DNA of 50,027 nt from CAYYJR01 sp964472305 (GCA_964472305.1 CAYYJR010000026.1:1-50027); one strand, 5' to 3'. Positions 7,564-16,466 are shown, counted from the stretch's first letter. Program-made: numbers and translations. Notes: generated from the letters alone by a model not told the origin.

Positions 7564-10500
7564 TTATCGCCAGAAGCGCACGCCGGCGCCAAAGGTGCGC
7601 CAGCCGGAGGGCACGTCACGGAAGGCGATGGCCGGCGTATCAAACAGGTTGTTGACGTAGGCGAAACACTGCACGTCGCTGGTGAGCATGCGGGTGTACC
7701 AGAGGTCGGCGTAGGTTTGGGCCGGAAAGAGCGGGCGCGTGGGCGCGGTGACCACCGGGCTGTCCTGGAAGAAATCGCCGTTATGCGTCACCGTCAGCGC
7801 CAGCGCGGTGTTAGTGGGCGTCACGTAGATGAGCGACAGTTGTGAGGTAAACAGCGGCTGATATGGCGCGGTGAAGCCGTCGAATACCTCGCCGGGGGCG
7901 ACCGCAGTGGTGCGGCTGCCGATCATCACCAGACTGGCCAGCAGTGTGGGCGTCAGGCGCTCCTCGATTCGACCGCCCACGCCGTAACGGCGCAGTTTCG
8001 CCGCGGAATAGTACGGCGACGACGCCGAGACATACCCGGGAGAGATGGTCGCCTTGCTGATGCGTGCTCCGAACAGGAATAATTTCAATGTGCGGTCGGT
8101 TGTCGGATGGCGTTCGAAGTCAATCTCCGCCAACTCCTCATTCCCCCTGAAGTCCACCGTCGCATTGGCGCGCACGCCGGGCTCGATGAGCAATTGCGCT
8201 TCCATCGGCAGGAACGAGCGGATGGAGAAGCCGGGGGACCGCAGATAAATGCCGCGCAGGATGGTGCGCGCATCAGGCTGATAGGCCAGCAGCAGGCTGG
8301 GATGCAGACTGACGAAGTGCTCCTTCCGCACGCTGTTCACGCCGTATTCGGACTTGCCGACCGCGACGTTCAGGTGCGGAATAATCTGCCATTGTTGACC
8401 GATGCGCCGGAACAACTGCGCGTAACCGACCAGGTAGTTATAGCCCTCGTCTTTGGCGCGCACGTCGGGTATCACCAATTTCTCGTAGAGCTCCGAATAG
8501 TTGGCCTGGTCGCGTGCGATGCCCAGCGTGAGCGAGGTGTAATTCGCCGGATTGGCGCGTAGCTGGATGTCGCGACGCACGCCCAGCGTATACCATTGAT
8601 CCTTCAGCGTATATCGACCGGTGTCGTCGTACGGCAGGGACTGCAGATCGGGATTATTCGTTCGCTCACGATATTTCGCCCCCTCGAAGCCTGCCCACCA
8701 GTACTGCCCATACCCCACCCGCCGGCGAGCAGCCAGCGAGGCAAAGGCGCCACGAAATTCATAGGAATCGTCAAGATCGTCGCCATACGGATTCGATACC
8801 AGCCCGGGCAGTCCCTGTGTTGAGTAACCGGTATAAACGGTGGCGTGCACATTGGTGCGCGGATCGGCGACCAGCGTGATGTCCTGTGAGATGCCGACAT
8901 TTTTATACTCCGCGTTTGCGCGGCCAGGCTGGCCATCGTCCCGCGTTATCCAGAGCTCGCTATATCCCTGCAGCCGTTTGTTCAGCCCATCGAAGCGTCC
9001 CTGCAGCCAGGTGTCGCCGTAGGCGGAATTGCCGGCGATGGCACTGCCACTCAGTGAACGTCCGGTACGCAACCAGTGCTCGGGCAAGGTCGGATCCTGC
9101 AAATATGCCTGCGTGAGACTGGCATACTTGGCATCGGGATTATCGGTAATCAACGCCAGGTCAGCGCGCGCCCGTGCATTTTGCGGGTCCAGCCGCAACG
9201 CCGTCTGGTATTCATAGGTGGCACGGGCATTCAAACCCAGGTTATAATAAAATGCTCCCAATTCCGCGTGATAGGCCGCCACCTCCGGCGCCAGCGCGAC
9301 CGCCTGCTGGGCGGCGCGGGTGGCGGCATTGAGTTGATTGGCGTCGTCGAGGATACGTGCCATCTCGGCATAGTAATAGGCGCTCTGCGGATTGAGCGCG
9401 ATCGCGCGACGATATTGCGCCAGTGCGGCGGGGTAATCACCTTGTTCGTGATAAATGGCACCCAGCGCGGCACAGACATCCGGACGGTCCGCTGCGCGTG
9501 CCAGCAGGTCCTTGGCCAGCGCGACAGCCTGTTTCACGCGTCCCATGCGGATGAGCACGCGCGCCTGCATGGTGACGGCGGGCAGGAAATCGGGCGCCAG
9601 CCGCAGGCAAGCCTGGAATTCGCCGGTCGCTTCATGATAATCGCGACGTTGCGCGTCGGCGATACCGAGCAGGTAGTGCGCTTCCGACAAGCCGGGATCG
9701 AGCGCCACCGCGCGCGCCAGTTGGAAAGCCGCCTCATCGACGTCACCCTGCGCCAGCATCGCCTGACCGAGGACGCAACGGGCAGCGACGGAATCCGAGT
9801 TGGCGCGCAATGCCGCCTGCGCCGCGTTCATCGCATCGAAGGCACGGCCGGAGAACAGGTAGACCAGTGCCAGGTTGCCGTGCGCCAGTGCCGAGTCGGG
9901 GCACAACCGCACCGCTTCGCGGGCTGCCGTCAGCGCGGCATCGGGATTGTTCTGTGCCTGCAGCGCCAGTGCCAGCCACGCCTGTGCCTGGTAGTGCGCC
10001 GCGGCGGGTTGCTGACGCAGTGCGGTCTGAAAGGCGTCGATGGCCGGCGCAATCTGGGCCGGCTGCCGCATGAGTGCCAGCCCCAGCGCGACGAACGCGC
10101 GTGAGGTGGGCGCAATAGCCAGCGCCTGTCGGGCGGTGACCTCGGCTTCACGCGGCCGGTTTTCCTGCAGCAATGCCAGCGCCAGCACGGTCGCGGCATC
10201 GCCGTCAGCGGGAAACGCCCGCAGTCGGGAGATGCCTTCCCCCGTCTGCCCGAGTGTGAGCAGACTGTAGCCCAGGCGTACCGCGATGGCGGCACGATCC
10301 GGCGCGAGCTTTTCCGCGCGTAAGAAGGCGTCGCGCGCCTCCGCGTAGCGTCTCGCGTCGAACAGCGCCTCGCCCAACGCCGTTAGGTCCTCGGCATCAT
10401 CGGGGTGCGCACTGGCTCGCTCGCGCCGCGCGGTCAATTCGCGCGTCAGCGCCGCGCCGCGCAGATCGAGAAACTGATGCTCAACGGGGATGATGGCACG

Positions 10501-11154
10501 GTCCAGTTCCAACGTCCACTCAACGATGAAGCCGGCATTGTCGATGGTCACCGGCGGGGTGGGCGCGGCGTCGGTGCGTGCCATGCTCTGCTGCGATTCC
10601 GCTACCACCACACTGCCGAAACTATTGGAAAATTCCACCTCACCCGACAGCACCGTCAGCGTGGCGACATCGTGTTCGCCGACCTTGAGCAGGAATTCCG
10701 TGCCGCGCACCGCCGCCAGCGCCGCCTTTGTTTGCGCGGCCTTGCCGGGTCGCATGCGCGCCCACACCTCACCGGTGACGGCGGCAAACAACGTGGTCTG
10801 CCCCTTGCCGACGGAGACCGGCGCGGTGATGCGGATGGCGGAGGCGGGCGCCAGGCGGGCCTGCGAGCCGTCATTGAACAGCAGTGCGGCTTTCCCCTTC
10901 GCATCGGTACCAATCAGGTCGCCCACGTAGAGCGGATCGCGCACGACAGCGTTGACAAAGCGACTTGATTTCGCACGCTGATAGGTGACTGCGCCCGTCA
11001 GGCTTTGAATCGTTGCCACCGGACGCGCGCCTTTCTGCTGCGTCCAGCCGAGGGAGGTCAGCACGCAGAGCAGCAGGATGGTGAGCGTCATGCCACGGAA
11101 ACAGGAGGTGAATACAATTACCATGAGCGTGTCTACTTTCATAACCGACCGCAT
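7564..11154 (-). CDS. FecR-TPR-outer-membrane beta-barrel fusion protein
   Basis: A 1,196-residue three-part envelope protein. Residues ~20-40 contain a signal-peptide-like helix (MTLTILLLCVLTSLGW). Residues ~45-215 form a FecR-type domain (SLTGAVTYQ, VGDLIGTDAKGKAALLFNDG, AAVRGTEFLLKVG, VLSGEVEFS). Residues ~250-665 are many TPR units with the A-x-Y-x8-A-x3-P signature. Residues ~700-1196 are rich in alternating aromatic/polar strands and end AYVNNLFD...GAGVRFWR, like the last strands of TonB-dependent receptors, but without a plug domain or TonB box. A periplasmic scaffold anchored by a barrel is the likely architecture. It starts 9 bases after the upstream lipoprotein stop; Met codons at 11154, 11142 and 11121 compete. 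It is the third gene of the operon. Function unknown. Confidence 0.75.
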   Translation of the reverse strand: MRSVMKVDTLMVIVFTSCFRGMTLTILLLCVLTSLGWTQQKGARPVATIQSLTGAVTYQRAKSSRFVNAVVRDPLYVGDLIGTDAKGKAALLFNDGSQARLAPASAIRITAPVSVGKGQTTLFAAVTGEVWARMRPGKAAQTKAALAAVRGTEFLLKVGEHDVATLTVLSGEVEFSNSFGSVVVAESQQSMARTDAAPTPPVTIDNAGFIVEWTLELDRAIIPVEHQFLDLRGAALTRELTARRERASAHPDDAEDLTALGEALFDARRYAEARDAFLRAEKLAPDRAAIAVRLGYSLLTLGQTGEGISRLRAFPADGDAATVLALALLQENRPREAEVTARQALAIAPTSRAFVALGLALMRQPAQIAPAIDAFQTALRQQPAAAHYQAQAWLALALQAQNNPDAALTAAREAVRLCPDSALAHGNLALVYLFSGRAFDAMNAAQAALRANSDSVAARCVLGQAMLAQGDVDEAAFQLARAVALDPGLSEAHYLLGIADAQRRDYHEATGEFQACLRLAPDFLPAVTMQARVLIRMGRVKQAVALAKDLLARAADRPDVCAALGAIYHEQGDYPAALAQYRRAIALNPQSAYYYAEMARILDDANQLNAATRAAQQAVALAPEVAAYHAELGAFYYNLGLNARATYEYQTALRLDPQNARARADLALITDNPDAKYASLTQAYLQDPTLPEHWLRTGRSLSGSAIAGNSAYGDTWLQGRFDGLNKRLQGYSELWITRDDGQPGRANAEYKNVGISQDITLVADPRTNVHATVYTGYSTQGLPGLVSNPYGDDLDDSYEFRGAFASLAARRRVGYGQYWWAGFEGAKYRERTNNPDLQSLPYDDTGRYTLKDQWYTLGVRRDIQLRANPANYTSLTLGIARDQANYSELYEKLVIPDVRAKDEGYNYLVGYAQLFRRIGQQWQIIPHLNVAVGKSEYGVNSVRKEHFVSLHPSLLLAYQPDARTILRGIYLRSPGFSIRSFLPMEAQLLIEPGVRANATVDFRGNEELAEIDFERHPTTDRTLKLFLFGARISKATISPGYVSASSPYYSAAKLRRYGVGGRIEERLTPTLLASLVMIGSRTTAVAPGEVFDGFTAPYQPLFTSQLSLIYVTPTNTALALTVTHNGDFFQDSPVVTAPTRPLFPAQTYADLWYTRMLTSDVQCFAYVNNLFDTPAIAFRDVPSGWRTFGAGVRFWR

Positions 11155-11163
11155 GCCATCAGG

Positions 11164-11898
11164 TTACGGCGTGGCGTTGTAATCCGCCACCATGCTCCAA
11201 TAACCACCGGTGCACAACCCGGAGCCGGTACCGTCGGGATGCAGACGGCCCACGAAGTGCACGGTTTCCGGTGCGCTGTCCTCGGAGATGGCAATATCGT
11301 CAACGTAGAAATCCACGCGACCGGAGCCGTCCACCTGCCCGCGCAAGGCATACCCGTTGATGCTCACGATCTCGCCGTCACGGTCGATGTTAACCTCGAT
11401 GTAGTCGTTTTTCAACTGGAGCTGGGCGGAGATGAAGTAGGTGGCTACGTAATCCAGCGGGACGTCGATGCGCGGCTCAGCTATCCAGGTGCCTTGCACG
11501 CCGTCGTCGCGGGTGAAGGTTCCCTGCCCGACGCCCCGTGATGACAGCGTGCCCGTGCCGGTGACGTGCACCGCGTGCGCCAGCGGAGTGGCGAGGTCGC
11601 CGGTGAAGGGCGAGACGATGCTGTCATCCTGTGCCAGGGTGAAGTCGATCGCCACATGACCATCGGCGTCGATCGTGCCCATCGGATTGCCGGTGTTGTA
11701 AAACATCTCCAGCATGGTCAGCGTGCCGTCCGGGCCAATCTCCACGCGCGCCGTCCCCACACGCAGTCCATTGGCGATGGCGTTGAACCGCGCAACGGTG
11801 GGCGACGGCCGGCGTATCTGGTCGCCGGAATTGCTGCACCCGACCAGCAGCAGCAGCAGCAGCGCCGCACCGGCGATAAGTCTGATTGCTCTCATCAT
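11164..11898 (-). CDS. Predicted lipoprotein of unknown function
   Basis: A ~244-residue secreted lipoprotein. After the basic start MMRAIRL comes an Ala/Leu core and the lipobox LLVGC, with the lipidated Cys near residue 21; the next residues SNSGDQ avoid an inner-membrane retention Asp at +2. The mature part is beta-rich (repeated TG/TGT, VTGTGTLSS, FYVDDIAIS) with no family I recognise. The start at 11898 is chosen for AAAGGA 6-7 bases upstream; the longer frame to 11922 lacks this. The hydrophobic core is encoded by a CAG/CTG triplet run (845-862 of the 11 kb block). Second gene of the lipoprotein/FecR-TPR operon. Confidence 0.7.
   Translation of the reverse strand: MMRAIRLIAGAALLLLLLVGCSNSGDQIRRPSPTVARFNAIANGLRVGTARVEIGPDGTLTMLEMFYNTGNPMGTIDADGHVAIDFTLAQDDSIVSPFTGDLATPLAHAVHVTGTGTLSSRGVGQGTFTRDDGVQGTWIAEPRIDVPLDYVATYFISAQLQLKNDYIEVNIDRDGEIVSINGYALRGQVDGSGRVDFYVDDIAISEDSAPETVHFVGRLHPDGTGSGLCTGGYWSMVADYNATP
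11845..11862. repeat. (CAG)6 trinucleotide run
   Basis: Six perfect CAG units on the plus strand, read as CTG leucine codons in the signal peptide of the lipoprotein gene. Slippage would lengthen or shorten the hydrophobic core without shifting the frame. Confidence 0.9.
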
Positions 11899-11918
11899 CC
11901 CGATCCTTTCCGGCGCGC

Positions 11919-13244
11919 TCACGGGGCGGCCTCCCCATCGACCAGATTGTACGCGGTGAGGGTGAAGTGGTAGGTATCGACCGATCCGTTGGGATAGGTG
12001 TAAATGACGGTCGATTTCACCACGGCGCCCAGCGTGGGCGAGAACCAGTCGAAGCGGCGCATCACCGCTTGCGGTTCGTTGGTATTATCGCTGTTCAACA
12101 ACCAGCAAGCAAAGGTGCCGGCCGGCACCGTAACGGTGGCGGTGTCTTTGGTAGACTGCTGAAGAATATTCGTATCGCCGTTCTGGAAGTTCAAGCTGGT
12201 ATTCACCGCATAGCTGTCCGACCAGGTGCCGGGAAGGATTGCCACCGGAGCGATAAGCTGGCGATCGACAATGGTATCGGTGCCCTGATCGTTCCACCAC
12301 TGTCCCAGCAGCATGATGTCGCCGCTGCCGGCATCCTGCGTCACGTAATCAATGCTTTCGAATGGCGCATAATATACGTAGTCGAACTGCCGACTCAGTC
12401 CCAACACGGATTGCTCATGATACGTTTGCTGCGTCACCGCGACCGCCAGCGTACCCAAGTCGCTCCAGGTGTTGCCATACGTGGAACTGAAGTCCTCGGT
12501 AAATGTATACTCCCAGTAGTCGCCAACCTGATAGCGGCGCAGCGTGGTGGCCGGCGGTTGCCCGGCGGTCACTGTGACGGTCGCCGCCGGACTGGTGACG
12601 CCGTCTACCGCGGCGGTCACCTGCGCTTCGCCAACCGCCAATCCCTGTGCCTGGTGATCGATGAATTGCAGCACATCGGTAGCGGCGGCAGTGCTCCAGG
12701 TAAACGATCCTGGGGTGATCGCGATGAGTTGATTGTCGGCGCTGTATGCCGCGGCATCCAGGGTTTTCGTCTCGCCTTGGGAAAGGTGCTGTTCCGGCAG
12801 CACCACGACGTGGTCGATGCGCGAGGTGAGCATCAGCGTTCCGATGCCGCCGCCGTTGGCATCAATGGTGACCGCGGCTCCCGCAATCTCGGCAACCAGG
12901 TCTCCCGTGCCGTTCGGCCCAGCATAAAACACCATGGACAGCGTGTAAGCGCCGGGACGAATGCGCTGTGGCGCGGAGGTATAGGTATTGGTATAAGCCG
13001 GTGGCTCGTTTCGGCGATTGATAGGGACGACCAGGTCGGCGCCATCGGGCAGCGCCTGCGCCAGCGTCAGTACCAACGACAGCGCCGAAGCCGGGGCATA
13101 CAACGGACTGCGGGTGCGTTCCGCCCAACTGACGGAAAAATAGAGCGGCGTCGTGCGGACGCGCGGGTGATCGCTGCCGCCGCAGCCAGCCAGGAAAAGT
13201 GTCAGGATTACGAGGATCCAACCGCCGCGGAACAGATGATGCAT
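11919..13244 (-). CDS. Predicted lipoprotein with Ig-like domain
   Basis: A 441-residue lipoprotein. The signal MHHLFRGGWILVILTLFLAG ends in the lipobox LAGC, followed by GGSD. The middle third has Ser/Thr/Val/Ala-rich repeats like bacterial Ig-like domains (VLPEQHLSQGETKTL...FTWSTAAATD...GEAQVTAAVDGV...AATVTVTAG resembles a BIG2-type fold). The C-terminal ~180 residues begin RRYQVGDYWEYTFTE and hold a beta-rich domain seen in other secreted proteins that measure whole-protein beta content; I cannot name it. The start at 13244 has GGGAGG 8 bases upstream. First gene of the three-gene envelope operon; two strong promoters precede it. Confidence 0.7.
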   Translation of the reverse strand: MHHLFRGGWILVILTLFLAGCGGSDHPRVRTTPLYFSVSWAERTRSPLYAPASALSLVLTLAQALPDGADLVVPINRRNEPPAYTNTYTSAPQRIRPGAYTLSMVFYAGPNGTGDLVAEIAGAAVTIDANGGGIGTLMLTSRIDHVVVLPEQHLSQGETKTLDAAAYSADNQLIAITPGSFTWSTAAATDVLQFIDHQAQGLAVGEAQVTAAVDGVTSPAATVTVTAGQPPATTLRRYQVGDYWEYTFTEDFSSTYGNTWSDLGTLAVAVTQQTYHEQSVLGLSRQFDYVYYAPFESIDYVTQDAGSGDIMLLGQWWNDQGTDTIVDRQLIAPVAILPGTWSDSYAVNTSLNFQNGDTNILQQSTKDTATVTVPAGTFACWLLNSDNTNEPQAVMRRFDWFSPTLGAVVKSTVIYTYPNGSVDTYHFTLTAYNLVDGEAAP

Positions 13245-13320
13245 CACTGCTGCCTCCCGGTTGTGCAATAATACGAGCAACGAGGGTTACTGAACGAGTG
13301 TTTTCCGAGCAAACGACTAA

Positions 13321-13349
13321 ATTGTAGCTGGTTAGGTGCATCCTGTCAA
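13321..13349 (-). promoter_or_regulatory. Proximal sigma-70 promoter of the envelope operon
   Basis: On the minus strand TTGACA (13349-13344), a 17-bp spacer and TACAAT (13326-13321). That is a perfect -35, an optimal spacer and a -10 with one mismatch. The predicted start is near 13314, about 70 bases before the lipoprotein ATG. Confidence 0.8.
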
Positions 13350-13411
13350 AACAGCGTTGACACCGTTCGTTCCATCAACGTCGAATGCCGGGTCGTAACG
13401 ATACCAATTTG

Positions 13412-13439
13412 ATTATAAGCCAAACTTCGTCAAAGTCAA
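13412..13439 (-). promoter_or_regulatory. Distal sigma-70 promoter of the envelope operon
   Basis: On the minus strand TTGACT (13439-13434), a 16-bp spacer and a perfect TATAAT (13417-13412). It lies between the stop of the zinc-ribbon gene and the proximal promoter, giving tandem promoters about 90 bases apart. Confidence 0.75.
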
Positions 13440-13454
13440 CGGTTGCCTGCACGG

Positions 13455-14963
13455 CTACTCCGCGCAGGCTGGCACGACTTTAACCTCGAAAATCTGGCGG
13501 CGATCTTGATGCCAGGAGATGGCTTGACGCACGGTAATGCTCCAGGCGATCTTGACGTGCGTCCCGGTATAGGTGATGGGTGAGGCGGGCGGCAGCGTCA
13601 ACTCGCCGTCGCATCGCCCAGTAGACCAGCGCTCGGTCGGGAAGGACAGGTTCGCCACTTGCGTGAATTCGGTACTGCCTGACCCGGAAACCCGGTAACC
13701 CAGTTCCACCCATAGGTAGGGAGCGGGTGCCGACCCGCCGGGGGCGATGCTCAGTATGAACGGAATGCGTTGGCCCGGCTGAAAGATGGGCATGTTCCGC
13801 TCGGTGACCGGGCAGGTGAACGCAATGCGGGCATTCAGCTCTTTCAATTCGGGCAACGTGTAGGCGGGCGCACTCATCGGCAGCGGCGCGGCGGGGGTGC
13901 GCACGGGCAGCACGGTGAGTGGGACGGTCTGGCGGATATCGGGATACCATCCCGGAATCCCGACCCATAATTCGGCGCGCCAGTTGATGCCGTTGGAACG
14001 ACCGGAGAAGGATGGGATCGCGTCGACCGGTACCGTCAGCCGGGTGGCGAAGACCAGTTCGCGCTCGCCCGGCCAGCGCGGCAAGGTCGGCAATCCGGCT
14101 GTCCTGTCGAAAAGGGAATGGGTATAGACGCGCCGCGATTTGCCGCTGCCGATCTCCGCGCGCTCCTCGGCGACGAAACGGAGTTGAACGGCGTCAATCG
14201 GGAGTTCACGCAAGGTGCGGATCGTCACCTCGATCGTGGTGACGACGCCCAGGCACAACGGCGTGAGCGGCGCTACCTTGATCGAGTGAATGGCGCTGCG
14301 GAAGATGGCGACGCGCACCAGCGCGATCAGTCCCGCGACCAGGATGCCCAGCCAGAGCAGACCAAAAAAGGAAAAATCCTCGCCCAGGCCGTGCAACTGG
14401 AAGAGTAGCAGTATCGCCACCACGACCGCGCCCAACCCGGCCAGCGTGGAGTGGCCGCGGCCTTCGCTCAGTTCCGCGGCGTTCAGCACCCGGCGCACCT
14501 GCGGCGCGCCGGCGGTGGGGTGCGGCTCGTCCGGCTGCGGTCGTGGCTGCGGCTGCGGCACGGGCACGGGCACGGGCACGGGTTCCTGCTCGGGAGAAGG
14601 CAAGGGGATGATCGGGGGCTGCGGGATGGCGGGATTGGGCTGCGGCGTCAGCGGCGCGGGAATAGGCCCTGGTTCCGGCAGCGCCGGCTGTGCCGCTAGA
14701 GTCGCTTCCGGCGACGCGGGCAGTTCCGGGGTGCTCACCTCCGGGAGCGTCAACTCCGGCATGACGATCTCCACCAGGGTGATCGTCAACGGAATGGCCG
14801 CCACCGGCGCGTTCGCGGATTCCACTCTGACCGGTCCCGTCACGGGCTTCGGCGTCGCGGTGTCGCTCGCCTCCATCGGCACCAGGTTCACCAGGCAACT
14901 TCCGCACATCGTGCGGAAATCGGTATCCGCGTATTCCGTACCACACCGAGGGCATTTCCGCAT
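13455..14963 (-). CDS. Zinc-ribbon, Pro-rich membrane protein with C-terminal beta domain
   Basis: A 502-residue protein with no named family. Residues 1-25 carry a CxxC...CxxC zinc ribbon (KCPRCGTEY, MCGSCL). Residues ~60-150 are a Pro/Glu-rich low-complexity linker with VPVPVPVPQPQPRPQP. Around residues 175-215 there are two hydrophobic helices (LGAVVVAILLLFQLHGLG; FFGLLWLGILVAGLIALV). The C-terminal ~270 residues are beta-rich and hold two similar halves (TVEVTIRTLRELPIDAVQL; ERNMPIFQPGQRIPFILSI), resembling arrestin-like folds. Probably the ribbon and linker sit in the cytosol. The start at 14963 has GGGAGGG about 7 bases upstream. It is transcribed divergently from pyrF. Confidence 0.7.
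   Translation of the reverse strand: MRKCPRCGTEYADTDFRTMCGSCLVNLVPMEASDTATPKPVTGPVRVESANAPVAAIPLTITLVEIVMPELTLPEVSTPELPASPEATLAAQPALPEPGPIPAPLTPQPNPAIPQPPIIPLPSPEQEPVPVPVPVPQPQPRPQPDEPHPTAGAPQVRRVLNAAELSEGRGHSTLAGLGAVVVAILLLFQLHGLGEDFSFFGLLWLGILVAGLIALVRVAIFRSAIHSIKVAPLTPLCLGVVTTIEVTIRTLRELPIDAVQLRFVAEERAEIGSGKSRRVYTHSLFDRTAGLPTLPRWPGERELVFATRLTVPVDAIPSFSGRSNGINWRAELWVGIPGWYPDIRQTVPLTVLPVRTPAAPLPMSAPAYTLPELKELNARIAFTCPVTERNMPIFQPGQRIPFILSIAPGGSAPAPYLWVELGYRVSGSGSTEFTQVANLSFPTERWSTGRCDGELTLPPASPITYTGTHVKIAWSITVRQAISWHQDRRQIFEVKVVPACAE
14558..14582. repeat. Four tandem GCACGG hexamers
   Basis: A perfect run of about four 6-bp units inside the zinc-ribbon gene, encoding the VPVPVPVP part of the linker on the minus strand. 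It is a coding low-complexity repeat in which unit changes keep the frame. Confidence 0.85.
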
Positions 14964-15060
14964 TGTTCACCCTCCCTGTCCGTTACTTCGCCATCATCGC
15001 CCCGATCCCTGCCGCCGTGCGCGGTTCGTCTTTCCGGGCTTTGCCGATGCACGGCCTCTC

Positions 15061-15090
15061 CTGACAAGGCGAGCGCCGGCATGGTATACT
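15061..15090 (+). promoter_or_regulatory. pyrF promoter (leaderless layout)
   Basis: CTGACA (-35, 15061-15066), an 18-bp spacer and TATACT (-10, 15085-15090) with an extended TGG just before. Only 6 bases separate the -10 from the pyrF ATG at 15097, so transcription should begin at or next to the start codon. No Shine-Dalgarno sequence is present. Confidence 0.75.
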
Positions 15091-15096
15091 GCGCTT

Positions 15097-15810
15097 ATGA
15101 CAACCTCTGCCGTAAAACTCATCGTCGCGCTGGATTACTCCACCGCTGCCGACGCGCTCGCCATGGCGCAACGCCTGTTGCCGCGGCGGCCGTGGATGAA
15201 GGTGGGGCTGGAACTGCTGATGTCCGCCGGGCCGGCGGTGGTTGCCGAACTGTGCGCCATGGGCTTGCCGGTGTTTCTGGACGGCAAGTTCCACGACATA
15301 CCCAACACGGTGGCCGGCGCGGTGCGCGCGGCGGCACGCACCGGAGCCGGCATCATCAACGTGCACGCTGCCGGCGGATTGCGCATGATGCGCGCGGCGC
15401 GAGACGCAGCCGACGCCGCGCCCGGCGCGACGCGCCCGCTGGTGATTGCCGTCACCGTGCTGACCAGCCTGGCGCCGGAAGAACTGCGCGACGAGGTGGG
15501 GGTTGCACGCCCGCTGCCGGCGCAGGTGCTTGCACTGGCGCAACTGGCGCGGGAGGCCGGCTTGGACGGCGTCGTCGCGTCAGTGGAGGAAGCGGCGGAC
15601 ATTCGCGCCGCCTGCGGTCCCGACTTCCGCATCATCACCCCCGGCATCCGTCCCGCCGCGGTGAATGATGACCAGCGCCGCGTCGCCACCCCGCGCGCCG
15701 CCATCGCCGCCGGCGCCGATTTCCTGGTCGTCGGCCGCCCCATCACCCAGGCCCTCGATCCCGTCGCCGCCTGCGCCGCGGTGATGGCGGAGATCGAAAA
15801 GGCAGGATAA
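15097..15810 (+). CDS. pyrF: Orotidine 5'-phosphate decarboxylase
   Basis: A 237-residue OMP decarboxylase, the last step of de novo UMP synthesis in the cytosol. The TIM-barrel core starts KLIVALDY. The catalytic Asp-Lys-Asp array is in LDGKFHDIPNTV (near residue 60), and the phosphate-binding end is TPGIRP and FLVVGRPITQA. Length and motifs fit group I bacterial PyrF. The ATG at 15097 is chosen from homology; the open frame extends far upstream but only through antisense of the divergent gene. The gene stands alone rather than in a pyr operon and converges on the HEAGH gene, 8 bases from its stop. Confidence 0.96.
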   Translation: MTTSAVKLIVALDYSTAADALAMAQRLLPRRPWMKVGLELLMSAGPAVVAELCAMGLPVFLDGKFHDIPNTVAGAVRAAARTGAGIINVHAAGGLRMMRAARDAADAAPGATRPLVIAVTVLTSLAPEELRDEVGVARPLPAQVLALAQLAREAGLDGVVASVEEAADIRAACGPDFRIITPGIRPAAVNDDQRRVATPRAAIAAGADFLVVGRPITQALDPVAACAAVMAEIEKAG

Positions 15811-15818
15811 GGTACCCT

Positions 15819-16433
15819 TCAGAACGTCCACGTCATCCCCATCCCCGCGCCTTTGGCACTGAGCGAGAGGGCGGGAACCCAGTTGGGCACGTCGCGGCCG
15901 CACAGGCGCCAGCAGTCGAGGACGGCGGGGAGTGCGAGATAGGCGGCGAGGGTGCCGGTGGGCAGGCCGCTTCCTTGCGAAATGCCGGTCAGATCGCCTT
16001 CCGGGTGGGTGCGCAGCACGGTCAGATACGCGGTGGTGACGGCGAGGTGTGACACCACCAGCCCGGCGCGGAAGGGATCCATCCGTCGCCGCGTCTTCTC
16101 AGCCTCGTGGCAACGCAGCACCGTCTCTGCCAGCAACCATTGCGTTTGATAGCCGGCGGAAGCCACCTGGCGGTGGTCGCGATCCGACATCGCGGCACCG
16201 GGATACACGATGGAAAATCCATGCAAGCCCACGCGATACCCCTTGGCCGTTGCCACCAGCACGTGCCCGGCTTCATGCACCCCAATGCCGGTGACCACAC
16301 CGAGGCAAAAGCGGCGCGGATTGTTCCGCACGTCGGCAGGCCGCCATGCCTGCGCGCCGGTGGAGAGACACGCCAAGAAGCATACGGCGAACAACACGAG
16401 CATGCGCATCGGATGGCAGCAGAGCGAAGTCAT
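15819..16433 (-). CDS. Predicted membrane protein with HEAGH metalloprotease motif
   Basis: A ~204-residue protein with an N-terminal signal helix (MLVLFAVCFLACLSTGAQA) and a HEAGH motif at residues 53-57 in GIGVHEAGHVLVATAKGYRVG. HExxH followed by GY-V-G is typical of M50/site-2-protease-like or related membrane metalloproteases, where the two His bind zinc. A third-ligand motif (NPDG/LDG-type) is not obvious, although LPAVLDCWRL near the end contains an Asp. The protein is shorter than S2P-type enzymes. Start at 16433 with GAGG 7 bases upstream. It ends the rhomboid, sugar isomerase, HEAGH operon. Confidence 0.55.
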   Translation of the reverse strand: MTSLCCHPMRMLVLFAVCFLACLSTGAQAWRPADVRNNPRRFCLGVVTGIGVHEAGHVLVATAKGYRVGLHGFSIVYPGAAMSDRDHRQVASAGYQTQWLLAETVLRCHEAEKTRRRMDPFRAGLVVSHLAVTTAYLTVLRTHPEGDLTGISQGSGLPTGTLAAYLALPAVLDCWRLCGRDVPNWVPALSLSAKGAGMGMTWTF

Positions 16434-16466
16434 CACACAGCCTCATGGAATCTGACGCATCTCCTG

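Noticed and set aside
14290..15096. Upstream in-frame extension of pyrF (268 codons)
   Set aside because: It is antisense to the zinc-ribbon gene, Gly/Ser-rich, and a promoter immediately precedes the ATG at 15097.
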